Source of the DNA: Selenomonas sp. oral taxon 126
Lineage (GTDB): Bacteria > Bacillota > Negativicutes > Selenomonadales > Selenomonadaceae
Direction: 5' to 3'
NCBI RefSeq assembly: GCF_001683335.1
Contig: NZ_CP016201.1
Span: forward strand, 1,096,468-1,149,876
DNA: 53,409 nucleotides
The notes under the pieces are model-generated. The model was not told the DNA's origin, did no database searches, and was given only the letters and a program-made list of their open reading frames with translations. The position numbers were made by a program, and so were the translations under genes. Positions within the stretch are counted from its first letter, which is position 1. Each line of letters opens with the position of its first letter. Of the stretch, positions 43,279 through 51,772 are shown one piece after another.

Positions 43279-43307
43279 AAAACACTTGCTGCGGCAAAGG
43301 AGTCAAA

Positions 43308-45344
43308 ATGTCAATTTTCTATTTCGAGAATACGCCGCACGGTACACGCCGCGACGGCTCAAAACTCAATACAAAATTGCATTTTAAGTACATTGCCCGT
43401 GAAGGAAAATTCGAGAAAAGCCGGTCAAGACGGGAAGACCTTGTTTTTCTCGCTTCCGGCAATCTGCCGGAGTGGGCAGAAAACGCCTCTGATTTTTGGG
43501 AGCAAGCCGAAACCCACCGACGCAAGAACGGTCGTGCATATCGGGAGTTCCGCCTCGGCTTGCAGGAAGAGCTGACCCTTGAGGAAAACAAAGCCCTGAT
43601 CGAGCGATTCATAGAGGAGACGGGAATAAAAAAGAACCACGTATATTCATACGCGATTCATGACAAACCGGCAGCATTCGACAGCCGGCATCGCAACATT
43701 CACTGTCATTTGATGTTCAGCGAAAAAGTGTTAGAGGCGGATCGCTCGCTCTCAGAAGACAAGTTTTTCAAAAACTACGCAGAGAACGAAGCGGGTGAAC
43801 CGACACAGGGCTACCGCACAGAGACGTATTGGGCACGGAAGGAGGCGACACTTGAACTGCGTGAAAAGTGGGCGCAGCTTGTCAACGATAAATTCAAAGA
43901 AAAAGGGCTGTCCTGTCGAATCGATCATCGAACGCTGAATGCACAGCGTCATGATCTGATTGAGCAGGGGAAACTAGAGGAAGCGGTGCTGCTCGATCGG
44001 ACACCGGCACCGCACCTTGGAAACATTTACAAGAACCCTGCCATGATGAAAAAAATTCAGTTCGCGATTGAGGAGGCATACCGCACGGCTGATGATTCAG
44101 AAGTCCCCGCCGATGCCACTGACGAACGCTCGCTAGAAGAGGTGAATATCGCTGTATTCGCCAACGATTTTGCACTGCGCAAAATCGCACGCGAAATACA
44201 GCAGGAACGCCTGCGTATTCGCGCCGAGCGCGAAAACGCACAGGACGACCACGAGATTGCAGAAATCCAAGATGATCCATACACGGTAACAGTGGAGGAT
44301 GTCTATTCGTATTGCGCGAAAAAGGAATCTGTATATCGGAAACTTGCAGCGCGTGAACTTGCACAGTATAAACGGATGAAGAAGTCCACTGACAAAAAGA
44401 TTCAATACGTCTCTGCTGTTGATCGTGTATTTGGCGGTGAATATGGTAAAACAAAGAAAGCCTACGCCGCAACGGCAAAGAAGCTACAAACGGCTCGCGC
44501 ACATGCAGATGCCCTCGTACAGAAAAAAGAAAAGTCTCCTGCCCTTTTTGATGCGCTGCGTGAAGTAAAGCGTTTGAGCGATGAAAGAACGACGTTAGGA
44601 AAGAAACTGGCCGCGCTCAAAACGGAAATGAAGACGGATGCTTTCCGGGAAAAGGTCGATGCCATCGTCCAGCAGAATCAGAGTACACAGCCGACAGATG
44701 CAGCCATCGCCGCAGCGTATAAAAAACATGTGGCAGCACGCAAAGAAGCGGAACGCTATGCGGCGATTCGCAGCCGTCTAGAAAAAGCGGATCGTGCGAT
44801 GATCCTGTTCGCGGACAAGATGCCGCGCACACTCAATCGATATTCAAAAATAGACGGAGAGACGCCGATCGGCAGTTTGAGGTCTAATACGTTTGACGGA
44901 AAAACCTATGCCTTCTTAGGACAGCTGCCGGATGACGGCAACAAAATCACTACGATTGAAGCCGTCCGCATGAACGATGATATACGGCGCGGCTCTGTCC
45001 CGAAATATCAGTTGCTCTTTGATCGTGAGAAGGGGCGGATCATCTCTGCCGCCGAAGCACGCGATACGGACGGAAACGTAGAACACGTCCGCCTCTACCG
45101 CACAAAAAATCGACGTGATATACAGCGCACCACAAACGGGAAAAGAGGGGCACGCTCGCCTCGCGTCAGACAGGCAATCAGCCGTCGCGTAAGAATGATC
45201 CGTGGAAAGATTTCAGCTCTAACAGACCGCTTCCTTAGAGAGCATGAACAACAGGGGAAAATCACGGTACACTGGCAGGAGGATCAGACACGCGATAAGG
45301 CGATAGCACAAGAAGAAAAAATGTACCAGAATTGGGGCAGGTAG
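43308..45344 (+). CDS. mobA: MobA/MobL-type conjugative relaxase
   Basis: A 678-residue relaxase of the MobA/MobL (MOBQ) group. The opening MSIFYFENTPHGTRRDGS is typical, and the catalytic Tyr is probably in KLHFKYIAREGKF. The metal-binding His cluster is in FDSRHRNIHCHLMFSEKV. The C-terminal 350 residues are a long basic coiled coil without a recognisable primase or helicase, so this is relaxase only. It nicks oriT and leads the strand through the channel. ATG 43308 has AAAGGAGT. It is divergent from the trbF-traG operon and directly follows the palindrome array. Confidence 0.9.
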   Translation: MSIFYFENTPHGTRRDGSKLNTKLHFKYIAREGKFEKSRSRREDLVFLASGNLPEWAENASDFWEQAETHRRKNGRAYREFRLGLQEELTLEENKALIERFIEETGIKKNHVYSYAIHDKPAAFDSRHRNIHCHLMFSEKVLEADRSLSEDKFFKNYAENEAGEPTQGYRTETYWARKEATLELREKWAQLVNDKFKEKGLSCRIDHRTLNAQRHDLIEQGKLEEAVLLDRTPAPHLGNIYKNPAMMKKIQFAIEEAYRTADDSEVPADATDERSLEEVNIAVFANDFALRKIAREIQQERLRIRAERENAQDDHEIAEIQDDPYTVTVEDVYSYCAKKESVYRKLAARELAQYKRMKKSTDKKIQYVSAVDRVFGGEYGKTKKAYAATAKKLQTARAHADALVQKKEKSPALFDALREVKRLSDERTTLGKKLAALKTEMKTDAFREKVDAIVQQNQSTQPTDAAIAAAYKKHVAARKEAERYAAIRSRLEKADRAMILFADKMPRTLNRYSKIDGETPIGSLRSNTFDGKTYAFLGQLPDDGNKITTIEAVRMNDDIRRGSVPKYQLLFDREKGRIISAAEARDTDGNVEHVRLYRTKNRRDIQRTTNGKRGARSPRVRQAISRRVRMIRGKISALTDRFLREHEQQGKITVHWQEDQTRDKAIAQEEKMYQNWGR

Positions 45345-45391
45345 CCTTACACAAAATAACGTAGTATAATAAATAAAAAGGAGGGGGTCAT

Positions 45392-45706
45392 ATGTTGCAG
45401 GTTTTATCAAGGCCATACGTAAATCGTGCATCTCGGGCTTGTCAGGGCCTTATGAATATTAGGCATGGTGAAATAATGACCTATCAAACTTTGGCAAGGA
45501 TATTCAAAAAAGAAATCCCTTATGATAAAACCAAACATTTGGGGTATTTATTGGGATTTTTTGACGAATGTTATATATCTCTGATTAAAGACTTTATGCG
45601 TGAACAGGATATATCTAAAGAGCAGATTGTTGATATTTTCCAACTCCTTCCGGAACAAGGAGAAACCTATGATTTCAGGAGAGCGTTGAATCATGGTGAG
45701 TTCTAA
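45392..45706 (+). CDS. Small partner of AbiEii-like toxin
   Basis: A 104-residue protein with strong AAAAGGAGGGGG upstream of ATG 45392. I do not recognise its family: mostly helical, with TYQTLARIFKKEIPYDKTKHLGYLLGFFDE and a C-terminal RALNHGEF. It overlaps the AbiEii-type gene by 14 bases, the layout of an antitoxin-toxin pair. It is much shorter than the usual AbiEi antitoxin (about 200 residues with an N-terminal winged helix). It therefore may be a different antitoxin type. Function is inferred from position. Confidence 0.65.
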   Translation: MLQVLSRPYVNRASRACQGLMNIRHGEIMTYQTLARIFKKEIPYDKTKHLGYLLGFFDECYISLIKDFMREQDISKEQIVDIFQLLPEQGETYDFRRALNHGEF

Positions 45707-46448
45707 AGACAGACCAGACTATGTTTTATCCACGCAACTACTCGAATATGCGGCATCTATTATTGAGGAAGCCAAGCTGCCCTCTTCCACTTATTCATTA
45801 GGCGGAGGAACGGTCTTATCCTATGTATTCAATCATCGTAAGAGTAAAGATATTGATATATTTATCAATGATCCTCAATACATGGGAGCGTTATCTCCGC
45901 GCTTTAATGAACGCAGCGAACGGGCACTGTCTTATAATGAGGACGGACACTGTATTACGCTGTCCTTTGACGAGGGAAAAATTGACTTCATATCATCTAC
46001 ACAAATTACAGATTTTCCTGCAAAGACACAAACAATATTTGGTCACAGAATAGCTGTTGACGATCCGGTAGAAATCGTATGTAAAAAAATTTATTTTCGG
46101 GGGGATCGTGCGTACCCCAGAGATATATTCGATCTTTCCGTATTGTATGAAAGTAATCGGAGAGAGGATCTTATAACGGCAATGGCAAGGTATCCTGATA
46201 AAATCAACCAGTTCGTAAGCAAATTCAAAAAGGATCAATTAAATCCCAATATTGAACCGTATAGCGCAACATATTCGGGATCATTGCTGCCTGACGGAGA
46301 AAAATTTATTGGAAAAGAATTTTCTATTTGCGAAAAATTTATTCAAGAAGTAGAGCAAAAATGTGAACAGTCCATTTTACTGAAGCCAAAACGGCGTCCC
46401 GTAATGCGAAAAAAGAATACGAGCAAGGATCAGCAGCGTGATCGTTGA
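45693..46448 (+). CDS. AbiEii/AbiGii-type nucleotidyltransferase toxin
   Basis: A 251-residue protein of the AbiEii (DUF1814) nucleotidyltransferase family. The signature GGGTVLSYVFNHRKSKDIDIFI supplies the GG-x-D-x-D style active site, followed by VEIVCKKIYFRGDRAYPRDIFDLSVLYE. In known systems such enzymes modify tRNA or block growth after phage infection, and a separate antitoxin prevents this. A basic tail (KPKRRPVMRKKN) ends the protein. It overlaps the small upstream gene and ends before a strong terminator. On a mobile element it could serve as an addiction or phage-defence module. Confidence 0.82.
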   Translation: MVSSKDRPDYVLSTQLLEYAASIIEEAKLPSSTYSLGGGTVLSYVFNHRKSKDIDIFINDPQYMGALSPRFNERSERALSYNEDGHCITLSFDEGKIDFISSTQITDFPAKTQTIFGHRIAVDDPVEIVCKKIYFRGDRAYPRDIFDLSVLYESNRREDLITAMARYPDKINQFVSKFKKDQLNPNIEPYSATYSGSLLPDGEKFIGKEFSICEKFIQEVEQKCEQSILLKPKRRPVMRKKNTSKDQQRDR

Positions 46449-46459
46449 TAATCTTCTAC

Positions 46460-46500
46460 ACACAACAAAAGGTGTCCACAACGGACACCTTTTGTTGTGT
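46460..46500. terminator. Bidirectional terminator with operator motif
   Basis: ACACAACAAAAGGTGTCC pairs perfectly with GGACACCTTTTGTTGTGT around ACAAC. It sits between the convergent toxin and ArdC-like genes. Its core, GGTGTCCACAACGGACACC (46471-46489), resembles the dispersed operator palindrome. Confidence 0.88.
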
Positions 46501-46515
46501 ACGGGAGGGCACTTA

Positions 46516-47661
46516 TTATCGCCCCATGCTGCGTGCTTTTCCCTGCTCTTTTTTAGGCGTAAGTGAAACCTTGCGCTTGCGGGGAATGGTCGCTTTCTTC
46601 TCAATCGGCGTCTTTGCCGGTTCAGGCTCTTTCTCAGGCGTCTTCTTCGGTGCAAAGTGTCGCTCTTTCCATTCCGCGACGATCGACGCACCGCGATCCT
46701 TGCTGATCTCACGCTCCTTTTCAATCATGTGCTCTTTCATATAGTCCGCAGCGCGTTCTGCGTCACGCGCCGCACGGAAGAGTTCATTCGGATCGTCACG
46801 CAGCACAGATGCCCATGATTTGAGGTATGCCGCGTGATTGTTCCGGTGATCCTCGTTGAAATTTATCCCGTATTCCTGATGAATGAACAGCGACGCAAGT
46901 TCTGCACGCAATTCTTCCCGTGCGTAAGACTTGCTGCCGAACGCGCCCCCCGCTGTCAAAGTAGAGCGATCCAGACGGGATTCATGCCCTGTGCTGTGCG
47001 CGATCTCGTGGGCTACCGTCGCATAAAAAGCGTCTGTAGTCTTGAAGCCCTCTTTCGGTGTCACATGAATCTCATCTGTCATGGGCTGATAGAAGTTTTG
47101 CCCCGCCTGATCGAAGTGGATTTTCGCTTCGCTGTTTACGATCATGCGCTCCATCTTCTCATTCAACACCTCTGGTTCTCTCGGAGCTTTCTGCAAAGGG
47201 GGAATCCCCTCCATTTGCTCTGCATTGAATACCACATAGGACTTGATGATCGGCTGCGGCAGTCGTTCCTTTTTGACGGCCATACGACCGTCAGCATCGA
47301 CCTCATACACAGGTTCTTTTTTCCCCGTTTTGGGGTTATTCTCCCAAACCTCACGTTCAAACTGATAATACTCGATATGAGTGCCTTTCTCGCCCTTCTT
47401 GATCCGTCCGCCCATCTCCTGCACCTGCTTGAACGTACCCCAGCGGGGATCTGTATATCCGTGCTGCATCGCAACGAAGGAAAGGCGAAGATTGTTGCCA
47501 CCACGATAGTAGCTTGGACGACCGCTGCGCTGCATGATGTTACATGGGCGTCCACTCACGGTAAGACCGGATTCCCAAAACAGCGGCTTTCCGGCCTCGA
47601 TGTCGGCAGCAATCTTTTCGACGACCTCCTTGCGATCCTCCATGATCTTATCCATGCTCAT
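46516..47661 (-). CDS. ArdC-like ssDNA-binding zincin protein
   Basis: A 381-residue protein of the ArdC type. The N-terminal ssDNA-binding domain (about 5-150) includes RSGRPSYYRGGNNLRL and KKGEKGTHIEYYQFEREVW. A zincin metallopeptidase-like domain with HEIAHSTGHESRLDR and a downstream Glu (AREELRAELASLF) follows, and the tail is basic. ArdC proteins bind incoming single strands and protect the element from restriction in the new host. The C-terminal Pro/Lys-rich extension is longer than needed for the fold. It overlaps the stop of the small upstream gene and is last in a leftward operon with the replication-initiator-like gene. Confidence 0.88.
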   Translation of the reverse strand: MSMDKIMEDRKEVVEKIAADIEAGKPLFWESGLTVSGRPCNIMQRSGRPSYYRGGNNLRLSFVAMQHGYTDPRWGTFKQVQEMGGRIKKGEKGTHIEYYQFEREVWENNPKTGKKEPVYEVDADGRMAVKKERLPQPIIKSYVVFNAEQMEGIPPLQKAPREPEVLNEKMERMIVNSEAKIHFDQAGQNFYQPMTDEIHVTPKEGFKTTDAFYATVAHEIAHSTGHESRLDRSTLTAGGAFGSKSYAREELRAELASLFIHQEYGINFNEDHRNNHAAYLKSWASVLRDDPNELFRAARDAERAADYMKEHMIEKEREISKDRGASIVAEWKERHFAPKKTPEKEPEPAKTPIEKKATIPRKRKVSLTPKKEQGKARSMGR

Positions 47662-47954
47662 TTTTCCGTCGCCTCCTCGTCATCCTTAGCTTGCAGTTCG
47701 CTCTCCTCTTCCGGAAGCAAAACATCTTCCTCGGGCACAATACCGTATTTCTCGATAACGTCCTGCGCCTGTGCGTCCTTGTCCTTTAACATCTCCATTC
47801 CTCCTGTCGTAACCAGTTCTGCCCGCACAGCATCTGCATTGGCACGCATGGAGAACACAGCACCGTTGTTATACCAGACGTAACCGTTCTCATGCGCCGC
47901 ACAGCTCTCAGCGGAAAATACACTTCTACCGTCTTCGATCAGCTCCAAACGCAT
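47658..47954 (-). CDS. Small acidic protein, unknown
   Basis: A 98-residue acidic protein without a recognised family. The N-terminal half looks like a small beta-rich domain (MRLELIEDGRSVFSAESC, GYVWYNNGAVFSM). The C-terminal third is a Glu/Asp-rich tail, EDVLLPEEESELQAKDDEE. ATG 47954 is preferred to ATG 47960 because the GGAGGG site would touch the latter. It overlaps the ArdC-like start by four bases, so it may help that protein or its export to DNA. Confidence 0.65.
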   Translation of the reverse strand: MRLELIEDGRSVFSAESCAAHENGYVWYNNGAVFSMRANADAVRAELVTTGGMEMLKDKDAQAQDVIEKYGIVPEEDVLLPEEESELQAKDDEEATEK

Positions 47955-47969
47955 CAGCATCCCTCCTCT

Positions 47970-49127
47970 CTACGTCCCAGTCCCTTTGACACGCTGCTTC
48001 CACGCTTGAACAAGGTCTGTCCCGTGTAAGCCCTCGCATCCTGGAATGGTAACGGGTTCGTCCAGCCCTTCCTCTGCTGCGACCATAGCCTCAATCCGCG
48101 CCTTTTGCGCGGCAACCGCTTCTTGTCGTCGCCGCTTCTCTTTTGCGGCGAGTTCTTCCGCAACGCCTTTCCCGTCCACATAGTCCTGTTCAAGCGCACG
48201 GCGCAGCCACCCGCCCGGATTCTTCACCTTGCCTTCGACCACGAGCCGCCGCAGGTAACGGCACTTGTCCCAAATGGTCATGTAGCCGTATTCCCGGAGA
48301 AACCCCCGTGCGGTATTCTCTGCAATGCCAAATTCGCCGAGAACGGTGATTACTTCGCCCTCTGCCACACTGCACTCGCCATCGAAAAGCCTCGCAGAAG
48401 AATTTTGTCTTCCTGGAAAGGACACTATGGATTCTTCCGGAGCGGCCCCCATTTCTTCTCTGATCACATCCAGGACCCTTTGACGTGTCGTTTCTCTCTC
48501 TGAAGGTTCTTCTTCCCTAGGATGAATAGAAGCACCACCTTCTTCAACTTTGCTTGAGTTGCTTGTTGTTGTTGATGTTGTTGTTTTATTATCATAATGA
48601 TTAAGAACAACAACACCATTGGTAGTATTAACACTGGTATTATTAGTGTCTGCTTTCACGGTGTCCCATGAGGTAGGATGCGAGGATTCTGCTGTTTTCT
48701 CGCCGTGTCCTATCTCGTGGGACATGGTTTCTTCAATCGATCTGTCCGGAGCACTTTCTTCCGGCTGCTCAACTTTTTCTGCACGCAATTCCAAAACACG
48801 CTGCGGATCCAGATTGATCTCGTATGTGTTCCGGGAAAATTTCTGATTGCCGCTGCGTGATTGGATCACCGTAATATATCCATAGTCCACGAGCTGCTTC
48901 ATATATTTCGCATAGGTGTTCTTGTTGATCTGCAAGTCGTAGCAGATTTTATCCCTGCCGGGAAATGCACCGTTCCCAAACGTGCACACATAGGAGTAAA
49001 TCGCCTTTGCGATCACATGCAGCTCTCGATCCTGCATGACGTATTTTCCGACCATCCCATAGCCGCGATCAAGTATGCTTTTGGGATATTGACGAATATG
49101 TTCTTCGGGGGCTTGTGATTGTTCCAT
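47970..49127 (-). CDS. Replication-initiator-like winged-helix protein
   Basis: A 385-residue protein. The N-terminal winged helix-turn-helix (about 25-110) includes YVMQDRELHVIAKAIYSYV and INKNTYAKYMKQLVDYGYITV, of the type used by replication initiators and HTH_36 proteins of conjugative elements. A low-complexity linker (about 175-215, rich in Asn, Thr, Ser and Val) follows. A C-terminal helical domain with TARGFLREYGYMTIWDKCRYLRRLV and PGGWLRRALEQDYV resembles the end of such replication proteins. ATG 49127 has TAGGAGGT. The DNA under the linker is very AT-rich and may hold the origin. A purely regulatory role cannot be excluded. Confidence 0.65.
   Translation of the reverse strand: MEQSQAPEEHIRQYPKSILDRGYGMVGKYVMQDRELHVIAKAIYSYVCTFGNGAFPGRDKICYDLQINKNTYAKYMKQLVDYGYITVIQSRSGNQKFSRNTYEINLDPQRVLELRAEKVEQPEESAPDRSIEETMSHEIGHGEKTAESSHPTSWDTVKADTNNTSVNTTNGVVVLNHYDNKTTTSTTTSNSSKVEEGGASIHPREEEPSERETTRQRVLDVIREEMGAAPEESIVSFPGRQNSSARLFDGECSVAEGEVITVLGEFGIAENTARGFLREYGYMTIWDKCRYLRRLVVEGKVKNPGGWLRRALEQDYVDGKGVAEELAAKEKRRRQEAVAAQKARIEAMVAAEEGLDEPVTIPGCEGLHGTDLVQAWKQRVKGTGT
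48560..48724. other. Possible replication origin inside initiator gene
   Basis: The linker-coding DNA is AT-rich. It contains TGTTGTTGTT (48577-48586) facing AACAACAACA (48607-48616) around a 20-base AT-only-like loop, and near-direct repeats (TAGTATTAACACTGG, TATTATTAGTGT). A 17-bp imperfect inverted repeat follows: TGTCCCATGAGGTAGGA (48662) and TCCTATCTCGTGGGACA (48708). Some plasmid initiators carry their origin inside the gene; that this is one is inference. Confidence 0.35.
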
Positions 49128-49137
49128 CGCTGACCTC

Positions 49138-49611
49138 CTAAATCCGTTGCTTCGGTTGATTTTTCCAGCAATACTGTATCGCCCTGCACGCCATATCCAG
49201 CGCAGCCACATCATCCCACGCTTCAAATTGCTCTTTCATATCGCCGAGCGCTTGAATTGCGCGGAACGGGGACATGACATATGGCTCCCATGGAAGCGGA
49301 GCATAGTCGACCTCATCCGTCGGGGCGTAGATGATTTCCTTATCCAGTTTTCGAGCGACTTCCAGTTCCTCTAGTACGCCTTTGCTGTTCGCCCAGCAAG
49401 GCAGCACATAAACAACGTCTGCACATTGCAGCATTTCTTTTGTAATACGAAGATAATCCGCCCATTTCAGCCCGGAGGGAAGCACAGCCGGATTGATAAC
49501 TGTAGCACCTTGCTCCTGCAAATTCTTCTCTGCGCTCGTGAATTGCTCTTTATAGTCCGTAACGCCGGTGATTGCACCGGCGATAAAGACGATTTTCCCT
49601 TCAAGATTCAT
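49138..49611 (-). CDS. DUF4406-type nucleoside deoxyribosyltransferase-like protein
   Basis: A 157-residue protein with the Rossmann-like opening KIVFIAGAITGVTDY, then INPAVLPSGLKWADYLRI and CADVVYVLPCWANSKGVLEELEVARKL. These match DUF4406 proteins related to nucleoside 2-deoxyribosyltransferases and are common on phages and mobile elements. The C-terminal part (WDDVAALDMACRAIQYCW) is extra. It lies ten bases upstream of the initiator-like start in the same direction. A role in nucleotide metabolism or host-defence avoidance is possible, with no direct evidence. Confidence 0.75.
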   Translation of the reverse strand: MNLEGKIVFIAGAITGVTDYKEQFTSAEKNLQEQGATVINPAVLPSGLKWADYLRITKEMLQCADVVYVLPCWANSKGVLEELEVARKLDKEIIYAPTDEVDYAPLPWEPYVMSPFRAIQALGDMKEQFEAWDDVAALDMACRAIQYCWKNQPKQRI

Positions 49612-49638
49612 AGCTCACTCACCTTCCCTATAAGTGTT

Positions 49639-49902
49639 TCAGTGTAAAGAATGTATGAACGTGAATACATAAGGGCTTATAAATGGTATGACAATAGCCC
49701 AAAAAGTAATAATTATCACCTGTGCCAATAGACGATAATCGCCTACCTCCATGCTTTTGTGATAAATTTGAATCAACAGCCCCAGAAATATGGTAATGAT
49801 TCCCGCAGCGTAGATTAGGGCTTCTTTCTCATCATCTGCTCGATAAACGCCCATAGATAACCCGGTAACTGCAATAATCAGTAAAATGTCCTCTGTTTTC
49901 AT
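49639..49902 (-). CDS. Small membrane protein, unknown
   Basis: An 87-residue protein with three hydrophobic helices: ILLIIAVTGLSMGVY, ALIYAAGIITIFLGLLIQIY and LLAQVIIITFWAIVIPFI, with short charged loops. No family is recognised. AAAGGAGGAACACTA precedes ATG 49902. It lies between parB and the DUF4406 gene in one leftward run. It could be an entry-exclusion or anchoring protein of the element, but nothing in the sequence decides this. Confidence 0.65.
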   Translation of the reverse strand: MKTEDILLIIAVTGLSMGVYRADDEKEALIYAAGIITIFLGLLIQIYHKSMEVGDYRLLAQVIIITFWAIVIPFISPYVFTFIHSLH

Positions 49903-49941
49903 TAGTGTTCCTCCTTTAATCTGGAATGCAAGTATAATCCC

Positions 49942-50991
49942 TCAAATCATCCAATCATCCAGTGAGCACAGGGCGTTTTGTGCCATTGTGAGTGCAATAA
50001 CTTCTCTGTGGCGATCCTTTTTCCCAAGTTCAATTTTCAGTTTTACAAGGATTTCAGACGCTTCCTCATTCGTCATGTGGTCGCTACTCGAAATCGTAGA
50101 ATTAAGCGGAGGCGGGACGGTTTCGGTGGAATCCTCGACGGAATCCTTGTCCTGTTTCTCTGCGATCGGCAACCGCTCCTGTCCTTCCACTTCTTCAAGA
50201 ATTGTTTCAACAGGCTGCTCCTGCGGTCGTTTCTGATCCTTAATCGCCTGAACGGTCGGGCGCATCCCTTCCTCATCGATTACGGCAAGAGCGTCATCCT
50301 GTGCATCTGCAGACAGGCTTGACAATTCGGCAGCGGCGGTCGCTGTCATACGTCCATCCTCGACGGCCTCTTTTGCCGCATCGGATAACTTACCAATAGA
50401 TTCTTTGCGCTGCAGCGTCGTTTCGGATATGCCCAAGACACTTGCAAAAAATGTCCGGAATTTCCCTGTGACCTCCCCTGACGCTTTCTGTTGGTCGTAA
50501 ATTTTCCGAATGATCGGCTTGATGTATAAAATCTCTGCCGCTTCTTCCGTGGGGGAAAGATTGCGCCGTGATCCCTTGTTTGGAAACACAATGTTCAGTA
50601 TTTCCATCTCGTGTAACGTAATGACACCTTCCAGCGGGTTCACAACTTCCCGAACGATCGTCGGCACACGCGGATCATTCGTCGTGCCATGCTCAAGGCG
50701 ATAGAGCTGTGCAAGGCGACGTCGATGCCCGCTGAGAATCATGAACTTTCCTTCTTCATCCGGATGCGGCTTCACAATCAGCGGCTCGATCCGCTGCGTA
50801 AGATCGATCATTGCAGCAAGTTCCTCGATGTTATCTGTACTGTAGAACGCATTTTTCGGATTCGGTACAAGATCATGCACGTCTCGCAGAATGATTTCTT
50901 CGACAGGGTGTCCATTATGAACACCCTGCCCGATCGGCTGTGAGTTCTTATTGAGGAGCTTTGCAATAAGCCCCGGATTCTGCTTTTTCAT
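49942..50991 (-). CDS. parB: ParB/KorB-type partition and regulatory protein
   Basis: A 349-residue ParB-family CTPase and DNA-binding protein. The N-terminal NTP domain includes ILRDVHDLVPNPKNAFYS, MIDLTQRIEPLIVKP and box II ILSGHRRRLAQL. A central helix-turn-helix is near FFASVLGISETTLQRKESIG, and the C-terminal part is long and acidic. With ParA it would segregate the element when extrachromosomal. In RP4 the equivalent KorB also represses transfer operons from scattered operators, and a scattered palindrome exists here. The palindrome also lies inside this gene's 5' end (50905-50929, codons for IGQGVHNGHPV). It overlaps the parA stop by one base. Confidence 0.88.
   Translation of the reverse strand: MKKQNPGLIAKLLNKNSQPIGQGVHNGHPVEEIILRDVHDLVPNPKNAFYSTDNIEELAAMIDLTQRIEPLIVKPHPDEEGKFMILSGHRRRLAQLYRLEHGTTNDPRVPTIVREVVNPLEGVITLHEMEILNIVFPNKGSRRNLSPTEEAAEILYIKPIIRKIYDQQKASGEVTGKFRTFFASVLGISETTLQRKESIGKLSDAAKEAVEDGRMTATAAAELSSLSADAQDDALAVIDEEGMRPTVQAIKDQKRPQEQPVETILEEVEGQERLPIAEKQDKDSVEDSTETVPPPLNSTISSSDHMTNEEASEILVKLKIELGKKDRHREVIALTMAQNALCSLDDWMI
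50905..50929. promoter_or_regulatory. Operator-like palindrome within parB
   Basis: Arms CAGGGTGT and ACACCCTG enclose CCATTATGA, making a 25-bp imperfect palindrome that is a variant of the GTGTCCATAATGGACAC motif. It lies about 60 bases into the parB coding region. Confidence 0.7.
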
Positions 50992-51752
50992 CAGACTTCC
51001 CCCTCCATCTCAAGGAGTTCCTTCAGAAATCGTACAAGGTCAAGTGCAAAGCCACATGTCGGCGAATATTCATAGATACTCCTGTGTTCCTCTGCCGATG
51101 CTTCCGGCTTATCCTTCGTATAGCGGATGCGTGTTGTAAACAACGGAATATCCTTGCGCATTTTTGCAAGAACACGAAAGCCGTGCGGCGTGGGGGAAAA
51201 CTTATTGAGAAGACATCCACGAAAATGCAGCGCAGGATTGTAGTCTGCTTTGATTGCTTCAATGTACGTAATCATCTGTTCGACACCGCGAATACCGTAC
51301 AGATCGGGTGTTGTCACGATGATTACGTCATCGCTGGCCGTCAATGCGTTGATAACAGACGCGTTGATCGTCGGGGGATTATCGATCAGACAAATATCAT
51401 ATTCGTCATCGATGCTGCGCAGCGCATTTCCAAGAATGGATTGCTGCACGATGTTCTCGTCCTTGATAACCGTCACATTGGCGTCAAGCAACCGCTCATC
51501 ACTCGGGAGAAGATCGATTGTCGGATACCTGGTCGATGCGATTGCAGCACGGATCGGCAGTGCGCCGGTCAAGACATCTGCAATCGTCCGCTCCGGATGC
51601 ACGTCAAAAAACTGCGTCGCGTTGCCTTGATCGTCGTTATCGACAACCAAGACGCGCAGATCGCAGCTCTCCGCAAGAGCATAGGCAAGATTGACCGTAA
51701 TCGTCGTCTTTCCTACGCCGCCCTTTTTGTTGATGAGGGATATGGTTTTCAT
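50991..51752 (-). CDS. parA: ParA-type partition ATPase
   Basis: A 253-residue ParA/Soj-type ATPase with deviant Walker A KKGGVGKTTITVNLA, Walker A' LVVDNDDQGNATQFFD and Walker B YDICLIDNPPTINASVINAL. It has no N-terminal DNA-binding extension, so it is the small (Soj/type Ib-like) form. It forms an operon with parB (TGATG overlap). Partition genes point to a stage in which the element replicates as a circle. Upstream lies a candidate small RNA on the opposite strand. Confidence 0.93.
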   Translation of the reverse strand: MKTISLINKKGGVGKTTITVNLAYALAESCDLRVLVVDNDDQGNATQFFDVHPERTIADVLTGALPIRAAIASTRYPTIDLLPSDERLLDANVTVIKDENIVQQSILGNALRSIDDEYDICLIDNPPTINASVINALTASDDVIIVTTPDLYGIRGVEQMITYIEAIKADYNPALHFRGCLLNKFSPTPHGFRVLAKMRKDIPLFTTRIRYTKDKPEASAEEHRSIYEYSPTCGFALDLVRFLKELLEMEGEV

Positions 51753-51772
51753 AAAAATCAGTCCTTTCGCTA

